A stretch of DNA of 34,673 nt, from positions 1 through 34,673 of the forward strand of contig NZ_BMGY01000010.1 of assembly GCF_014640435.1 (NCBI RefSeq), given 5' to 3'. This DNA is from Hymenobacter frigidus (GTDB taxonomy: Bacteria; Bacteroidota; Bacteroidia; Cytophagales; Hymenobacteraceae). Positions 30,724-34,673 of the stretch are shown here, in pieces; the first letter of the stretch is position 1; each line of letters begins with the position of its first letter. The notes below the pieces were generated by a model, which was not told where the DNA came from, ran no database searches, and saw only the letters and a program-made list of their open reading frames with translations. The translations under genes were made by a program, and so were the position numbers.

Positions 30724-31650
30724 CTACTGCCCAGACTTAGCAGACGGCAATTGGCCGGCAGTGCCCTCGGGGGTGGGGACCGCGGCGGGGGCCATCGAGC
30801 CCGGAGTCAGGTTGAATACTTCGACCACCAAGCGCCAACCGGCTACGGCTTCGCGGCGCCAGATGCGCAGGTAGCTACCATTTTCTTCGGGATGCTTGGT
30901 GCCGGCGGCGGCGCGGCGCAGGGTGCCCACTACGTAGCCCAGGTCGCCGGAAGCCGCCAGGTAGCCGGTGGTGACGGTGAAAAGATAGCCACCGTCCAGG
31001 GTTTTCATATTGGCCGAGGCCGCCGCGCCCTGCATCATCGACAGGCCGGGGCGGTAGAGACGGGCTTCCGCGCTCAGGTACTGCTGGTAGGTAGCGCCGG
31101 GCTTGAGCTGCTCAGCAGCCGCAAATTTGCGGTCGAGGTCGAGCAGGATGTTGGTGGGCGCGGTACTGGGCGTTGCGGCGGCCGGCAGCAGGCGGGGCTG
31201 GGCCACGGCTTGGGCAGACGCGGTACCCACGCGCTCGATACCCATATTGACCACGAACCTGAACTTGCCATCGGGCTGCTTGCGCCACACGGTCACGTAT
31301 TCGCCCGCGGCCTGCGGCCGGTCGTTCTGAAAGGTTGTCCAGGGACCGGTGGTGTAGCCGAGGTCGCCGGCTTGGGCCACATCGGCCAGCACCGGGGACC
31401 AGGTCAGGCGCTGGCCGGGCTTATTCGGGCGGCCAGTCCACAGCTCCTGGGCATTCACCAGCTTCCCTTGTTCCACTGCCAAGCCATTGGGGGCGCTGTT
31501 GGCAACGAATGCCGCCGCCGTACCAGCCCGCGCTGCTTGCGCGGCAAAAAAAGTTTCTGCTGCCTCCACGGCGGCCCGCGCCGACTGCGCATTGGATACG
31601 CTGGGCAATAAACAGATTAGAGCCATCCCGATAGTCAATTGATTCTTCAT
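30724..31650 (-). CDS. Secreted protein with two NTF2-like (DUF4440/SnoaL-type) domains
   Basis: A 308-residue protein with a signal peptide (MKNQLTIGMALICLLPSVSNAQS). Two similar domains follow: about 25-155 (VEAAETFFAAQAARAG..., LGYTTGPWTTF, GEYVTVWRKQPDGKFRFVV) and about 170-290 (LLDLDRKFAAAEQLKPG..., LGYVVGTLRRA, GSYLRIWRREAVAGWRLVV). Each repeats the pattern GDLGYxxGxxxxx...GxYxxxWRxxxxGxWR(F/L)VV, characteristic of DUF4440/SnoaL-like NTF2 folds. The function is unknown; such proteins bind small ligands or catalyse varied reactions. The protein is probably periplasmic. The tandem layout points to an internal duplication. The C-terminus is Pro/Ala-rich and disordered. Confidence 0.8.
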   Translation of the reverse strand: MKNQLTIGMALICLLPSVSNAQSARAAVEAAETFFAAQAARAGTAAAFVANSAPNGLAVEQGKLVNAQELWTGRPNKPGQRLTWSPVLADVAQAGDLGYTTGPWTTFQNDRPQAAGEYVTVWRKQPDGKFRFVVNMGIERVGTASAQAVAQPRLLPAAATPSTAPTNILLDLDRKFAAAEQLKPGATYQQYLSAEARLYRPGLSMMQGAAASANMKTLDGGYLFTVTTGYLAASGDLGYVVGTLRRAAAGTKHPEENGSYLRIWRREAVAGWRLVVEVFNLTPGSMAPAAVPTPEGTAGQLPSAKSGQ

Positions 31651-31761
31651 AGGATACAAGCAAAATTGTTTGTTTGAACTAAGATACACATTACGGGATA
31701 ATCATAATTCCTATCCAATTTCAATTTGGTATTCCGGGCTGTTATTAAGGCCTAATTCAGC

Positions 31762-31769
31762 TATTTTTG
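31762..31769 (+). promoter_or_regulatory. -7 promoter element of the kdsC-like gene
   Basis: TATTTTTG matches TAnnTTTG and lies 46 bases before the ATG at 31816. The region is AT-rich; no clear -33 box was found. Confidence 0.55.
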
Positions 31770-31815
31770 CTGGAAATTTTCTTTCTTTACCCTCTTTATT
31801 TCCGGTTTTGCATTT

Positions 31816-32319
31816 ATGAAATTATCCAACCTCATTGCCCAGGCCCGCCGAATCCGCCTGGTGCTGACCGACTGCGACGGCGTGCTCACCGACGGCGGCG
31901 TGTACTATTCGGAGCGGGGCGAGGAAATGAAGCGCTTTAATATTCGGGACGGCATGGGCGTCGAGCGCCTGCGCCACCACGGCATTGCCACGGGTATTAT
32001 GACGGGTGAGCTTTCGCCGTCGGTGCGCACCCGCGCCGCCAAGCTCCGGATTGAAGAACTGCACCTGGGCATCAAGGACAAGCCGGCATGCCTGCAGGAA
32101 ATCCTGGCCCGTACCGGGCTCACGGCCGAGGAAGTCGCCTTCATCGGCGATGATACCAACGACGTTGAAATCCTGGGCCTGGTGGGCTTTTCGGCCTGCC
32201 CCGGCGATGCCACTTCCTTCGCCCGCGCCGTGGCCGATTTTCACTGCGAGGCACGGGGCGGTCAGGGTTGCTTCCGCGAGCTGGCCGAGTTCATCATCGC
32301 CGCGCAAAGCGGTGGATAA
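31816..32319 (+). CDS. kdsC: 3-deoxy-D-manno-octulosonate 8-phosphate phosphatase (KdsC-type HAD)
   Basis: A 167-residue HAD-superfamily phosphatase. The DxDGVLTDG nucleophile motif appears as LTDCDGVLTDGGVYY (about 17-31). FNIRDGMGVERL (about 41-52) is typical of the KdsC tetramer. Thr in IMTGE (about 62-66) is motif 2, Lys in GIKDKPACL is motif 3, and FIGDDTNDVEIL (about 112-123) is motif 4. It removes phosphate from KDO-8-P during lipopolysaccharide synthesis. Closely related acylneuraminate-phosphate phosphatases share these motifs, so the substrate is inferred. It is a single gene followed by a TCATGC-type hairpin that may serve as its terminator. Confidence 0.88.
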   Translation: MKLSNLIAQARRIRLVLTDCDGVLTDGGVYYSERGEEMKRFNIRDGMGVERLRHHGIATGIMTGELSPSVRTRAAKLRIEELHLGIKDKPACLQEILARTGLTAEEVAFIGDDTNDVEILGLVGFSACPGDATSFARAVADFHCEARGGQGCFRELAEFIIAAQSGG

Positions 32320-32331
32320 GTTCCCTACGGC

Positions 32332-32370
32332 ATGTCATGCTTCGGCTCCGCTCAGCATGACGTTCTGTTT
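32332..32370 (+). repeat. REP-like hairpin followed by a T-run
   Basis: GTCATGCTTCGGCTCCGCTC followed by AGCATGAC folds into an 8-bp stem and runs into GTTCTGTTTTT. It is the reverse-orientation form of the repeat at 23637 and probably also terminates the kdsC transcript. Confidence 0.65.
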
Positions 32371-32395
32371 TTAAAAATCATCTCCCTCTGCTCCC

Positions 32396-32650
32396 CTACT
32401 CCCGCAGCAGCTCGCCACCAGCTTGGTAAGAGTGGCCAACGGCCACGGTGGTCAGGTCGTGCGCCAGTTCGGTGAGCAGCGAGGTTTTGGTGAGGTAGCC
32501 GTGCGCCTTCAGGTCGAGGACCCGGGCCATGCAGTGCTCGTTGATGAGGTCGCCGCGTGCCAATACCCTCAGTTCCGATGCCGCGTCCAGCCCAGTGCGC
32601 AAAGCCTCACGCGCGAGGAAGTTGCCATCGGTGAGAAATAGCCGAATCAT
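32396..32650 (-). pseudogene. Collapsed response-regulator receiver domain
   Basis: An 84-residue frame that begins like a receiver domain (MIRLFLTDGNFLAREALRTGL, then ASELRVLARG) and ends like one (ARVLDLKAHGYLTKTSLLTEL, with the conserved KT near beta-5). The middle third of a normal 120-residue receiver is missing, including the strand that carries the phosphoryl-accepting Asp, and there is no output domain. It can hardly work as a normal switch. An IS630 element begins about 14 bases before its start codon and may have removed its promoter. It is either a remnant or a small decoy. Confidence 0.6.
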
Positions 32651-32720
32651 CTAAATGGAAAACGAACTACTGGTTAAAAAACATTAACTTGACGGTTGCT
32701 TTACCATACCCGCTTTGCTC

Positions 32721-33185
32721 ATGATTATTCATCGCCTGCATCTGACCGCCGAAGAACGCCAGACCTTAGAGGGCTGGCAAAAGAAGTATAAAAAGCAGTC
32801 GCCCAAATTGCGTCAGCTTCAGATTGTGCTCAACAGCGACGAAGTAACCGGGCGTCGGCCCGCCGGCGAGTTGGCCCCAGTGCTGGGCGTGAGTACGCGC
32901 ACCATTGAACGCGTGCGGTGCCAGTTCTGCCAAGAAGGCATGGGCATGTTCGAGGCAAAAGCACGCAAAACGCGTTCGGACAAAAAGATAGATGGCCGGG
33001 TGGAGGCCCACCTGACGGCCCTGCTCTGCCAGAGCCCGCCCGATGAGGAGCCGCGCTGGAAACTCCAGGTACTGGCCGAGCGTCTGGTCAGCTTGCAGGT
33101 CGTCGCGCATATTTCGACGACGATGGTGCGGCGGCTGCTAAAAAAAACGAACTCAAGCCTTTTCACGGCCCCAAGCAATGGGTGA
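32721..33185 (+). CDS. IS630-family transposase, orfA (DNA-binding part)
   Basis: A 154-residue N-terminal part of an IS630 transposase with two helix-turn-helix regions (LRQLQIVLNSDEVTGRRPAG and GVSTRTIERVRCQF at about residues 35-75) and a second winged-helix-like part (about 105-145). The ATG at 32721 is preferred to a TTG six bases earlier. Near its end CTAAAAAAAACG provides eight A; a -1 slip there continues as LLKKNELKPFHGPKQWVIP into orfB, giving one full-length protein. Confidence 0.85.
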   Translation: MIIHRLHLTAEERQTLEGWQKKYKKQSPKLRQLQIVLNSDEVTGRRPAGELAPVLGVSTRTIERVRCQFCQEGMGMFEAKARKTRSDKKIDGRVEAHLTALLCQSPPDEEPRWKLQVLAERLVSLQVVAHISTTMVRRLLKKTNSSLFTAPSNG

Positions 33186-33832
33186 TTCCGGCGGAGCAGA
33201 GCGCGGCTTTCGTCTGCCAGATGGAACAGGTGCTCGACCTCTACGAGCAGCCGTACGACCCCGCCTACCCGGTCGTGTGCCTGGACGAGTCGCCCAAGCA
33301 ACTGCTCCAATACGAAACCTTTACCGCTGCCGACGGGCAGCGCCACCGCGATTCAGCGTACGTGCGCCGGGGCGTCGTGGACCTGTTCGTGGCCACCGAG
33401 CCCTTGCGCGGCTGGCGGCAACTCACCGTCGAGGCCGACCACAAAGCGGCCACCTGGGTGCAGTTCGTGGCCAACTTGATGGACACAACCTATCGCACGG
33501 CGACCAAAGTGCGCTGGGTCATGGACAACCTCAGCACCCACAAACTGCACTTCTTCTACGCCCACTTTCCGCCCGAGGTGGCCCAGGCCTATCTGCGGCG
33601 CATGGAAATCATCCATACCCCCGCCCACGGCTCGTGGCTGAACATGGCCGAACTCGAATTCTCCGTCCTCAGCCGGCAGGTGCTCGACCAGCCCTTCGCC
33701 TCGGCGGAGCAGGTGCGCCAAGTGGTCGACCACTGGGTGAGGCGCCAGAATGCGAAGACCCAGCCGCGCAACTGGCAGTTCACAACCGCCGACGCCCGCA
33801 TCAAACTCGTCAAACTATACCCGACAATATAA
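33182..33832 (+). CDS. IS630-family transposase, orfB (DDE catalytic part)
   Basis: A 216-residue catalytic part. The DDE triad is visible in VVCLDESPKQLL (first Asp, about residue 34), RWVMDNLSTHK (second Asp, about 113) and HGSWLNMAELEFS (Glu, about 155). The listed GTG start overlaps the orfA stop; the real protein is probably the -1 frameshift fusion made at the poly-A run at about 33140-33147. The triad is complete, so the element may be active. Confidence 0.87.
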   Translation: MIPAEQSAAFVCQMEQVLDLYEQPYDPAYPVVCLDESPKQLLQYETFTAADGQRHRDSAYVRRGVVDLFVATEPLRGWRQLTVEADHKAATWVQFVANLMDTTYRTATKVRWVMDNLSTHKLHFFYAHFPPEVAQAYLRRMEIIHTPAHGSWLNMAELEFSVLSRQVLDQPFASAEQVRQVVDHWVRRQNAKTQPRNWQFTTADARIKLVKLYPTI

Positions 33833-33964
33833 AGTTTTTCGACTACTACTGCGTCAAAATATATCAATTTATAAACAGGATAAAGTACAAATTATCTTAA
33901 CGCCCCCGAAAGTACACGCACAAGCAAGCTCAACCATAAATCTGGTACTAGAGCAGTTTCCAAT

Positions 33965-34522
33965 TCAGTGTACATGATAGCCGCAATGGTCAAACCAGTT
34001 TTTGGCCTCGTGCTCGCTTATCCATTCGGCCGCCGTGCGAATGGCTTCTTCCAGCGCGTCACGGGTGCGGGCCTGGGCCTTGCGCAGCCAGGTCTTAAGT
34101 TTGCTGAAGGCCAATTCAATCGGGTTAAAATCGGGGGAATACGGGGGCAGGTACAGCAGCCGCGCCCCGTATTTTTTGACCACCTGCTCCAGCCCGTCTA
34201 CCTTGTGCACGGATAGGTTATCGAGCACCACCACGTCGCCCGGCCGCAGCGTGGGGCCCAGGACCTGGTCGAGATAGGCCGCAAACACGTCCCCGTTGAC
34301 GGCGCCGTTCACGCTCAACAGGGCCCCGGGTCCGTTGGGCGTGAGCGCGGCGATGAGCGTCACGTTGGGGCCGCCGTGCAAGGGCACCGCCTGGTCCACG
34401 CGCCGGCCCTGGGGCGCGCGGCCGTAACGCCGGCAATAGGTCAGGTTGGTGCTGGTCTCGTCCACGAACACGAAGCGCGTCCAATCTTCCGCTTGCACGG
34501 CCTCCACGAACGAGCGGCGCAA
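33965..34522 (-). CDS. IS630-family transposase, orfB (DDE catalytic part)
   Basis: A 185-residue catalytic part with the complete triad: RFVFVDETSTNLTY (first Asp), GDVVVLDNLSVHK (second Asp) and YLPPYSPDFNPIELAFSKLK (Glu), the standard IS630 signature. The listed start is a TTG inside the gene. The same frame continues upstream through VHAAERDTERVVALRRSF to the poly-A run at about 34564-34572, where a -1 shift would join it to orfA. Confidence 0.88.
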   Translation of the reverse strand: MRRSFVEAVQAEDWTRFVFVDETSTNLTYCRRYGRAPQGRRVDQAVPLHGGPNVTLIAALTPNGPGALLSVNGAVNGDVFAAYLDQVLGPTLRPGDVVVLDNLSVHKVDGLEQVVKKYGARLLYLPPYSPDFNPIELAFSKLKTWLRKAQARTRDALEEAIRTAAEWISEHEAKNWFDHCGYHVH

Positions 34523-34524
34523 GG

Positions 34525-34673
34525 CTACGACCCGCTCCGTGTCGCGTTCGGCGGCGTGAACGCTTTTTTTTTACGGCCCCAGCCCAGGCTTTCCACGGCC
34601 CGCCACACGGCCGTGCGACTCAGGGCCGGCCCGCCGGCCGCCGCCAGAGCCGCCCGCACCTCGTCCAGCGTCG
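34525..34673 (-). CDS. IS630-family transposase, orfA (partial, C-terminal end)
   Basis: The minus strand from the window end reads TLDEVRAALAAAGGPALSRT and AVWRAVESLGWGRKKKAF, then stops at a TAG (34527-34525). This is the end of the IS630 helix-turn-helix part. The KKK is encoded by nine A, the site where a -1 slip gives GRKKKSVHAAERD and enters orfB. The 5' portion lies beyond the window. Confidence 0.75.
   Translation of the reverse strand, partial: TLDEVRAALAAAGGPALSRTAVWRAVESLGWGRKKKAFTPPNATRSGS

Larger units (their letters stand above)
32664..33852 (+). mobile_element. IS630-family insertion sequence
   Basis: It holds orfA and orfB of an IS630 transposase. Candidate ends are 32664-32695 and 33821-33852, which match as imperfect inverted repeats (about 22 of 32 positions by eye). 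The orfB stop codon lies inside the right repeat. Boundaries are approximate; the TA duplication expected for this family was not confirmed. Confidence 0.6.
33951..34673 (-). mobile_element. Second IS630-family element, cut by the window end
   Basis: It is oriented opposite to the first element and is unlike it in sequence. Its right end is probably at 33951, after TA (33949-33950), with GAGCAGTTTCCAATTCAGTG as the start of the terminal repeat. The orfB stop lies in this repeat. The left end is outside the window. Confidence 0.65.

Overview
This window looks like chromosomal DNA from a GC-rich Bacteroidota, most likely a Hymenobacter-like member of the Cytophagales. The evidence is indirect. 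Bacteroidota-type -7 elements (TAnnTTTG) precede several transcription units, Shine-Dalgarno sequences are weak or absent, coding DNA is GC-rich, and the protein families (HYC_CC_PP-like, heavy-metal-binding lipoproteins, YeiH, thioredoxin-reductase-like ferredoxin reductase) fit that group. No rRNA or other marker settles the genus.

Layout. 1-1.5 kb: a TVP38/TMEM64-type membrane protein, tRNA-Arg(ACG) with its own promoter and terminator, and a frame-broken HMA/cupredoxin copper protein. 1.8-11.2 kb, all on the + strand: a copper-type resistance island. It holds a small Cys-rich envelope protein, a lipoprotein with a heavy-metal-binding domain, a DUF305-type lipoprotein with the same metal motif at its C-terminus, a TolC-like/accessory/adaptor/HME-RND efflux operon, and a Cys-rich four-helix copper-storage protein. 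Together these suggest periplasmic metal capture, export across both membranes and cytosolic buffering. 11.2-13.3 kb (- strand): a YeiH-type transporter behind a LysR regulator. 13.8-14.9 kb: class II fructose-bisphosphate aldolase.

15.1-27.2 kb is the most interesting part. A minus-strand series of seven genes, plus one convergent gene, encodes in transcription order: a vWA-like lipoprotein, a three-helix membrane protein, a tubulin/FtsZ-like GTPase, a 1220-residue protein with an Hsp70/actin-type ATPase core, a secreted-then-membrane-spanning linker protein, a MotA/ZorA-like channel subunit with a long cytosolic tail, and a MotB/ZorB-like subunit with an OmpA peptidoglycan-binding domain. 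A proton-driven stator encoded with both an actin-fold and a tubulin-fold NTPase, and without the known Zorya effector genes, is the best candidate here for an undescribed envelope-spanning machine. A conflict or defence role is possible but not shown.

27.5-32.3 kb: a small unknown protein, a ferredoxin-NADP reductase and a [2Fe-2S] ferredoxin separated by a 42-base inverted repeat, an ECF sigma/anti-sigma pair, a secreted protein with two NTF2-like domains, and KdsC phosphatase of KDO/LPS synthesis. 32.4-34.7 kb: a collapsed response-regulator receiver fragment and two tail-to-tail IS630-family elements, each with a -1 frameshift at a poly-A run. The second runs off the window.

Short dispersed repeats run through the window: TCATGCTGAGC/GAAGCATGA hairpins, AT-rich ATTAAAAAT units, and a 147-bp MITE-like element. 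Two AT-rich copies have entered coding sequence in frame, one forming part of the outer-membrane channel's signal peptide and one lying inside the RND pump.
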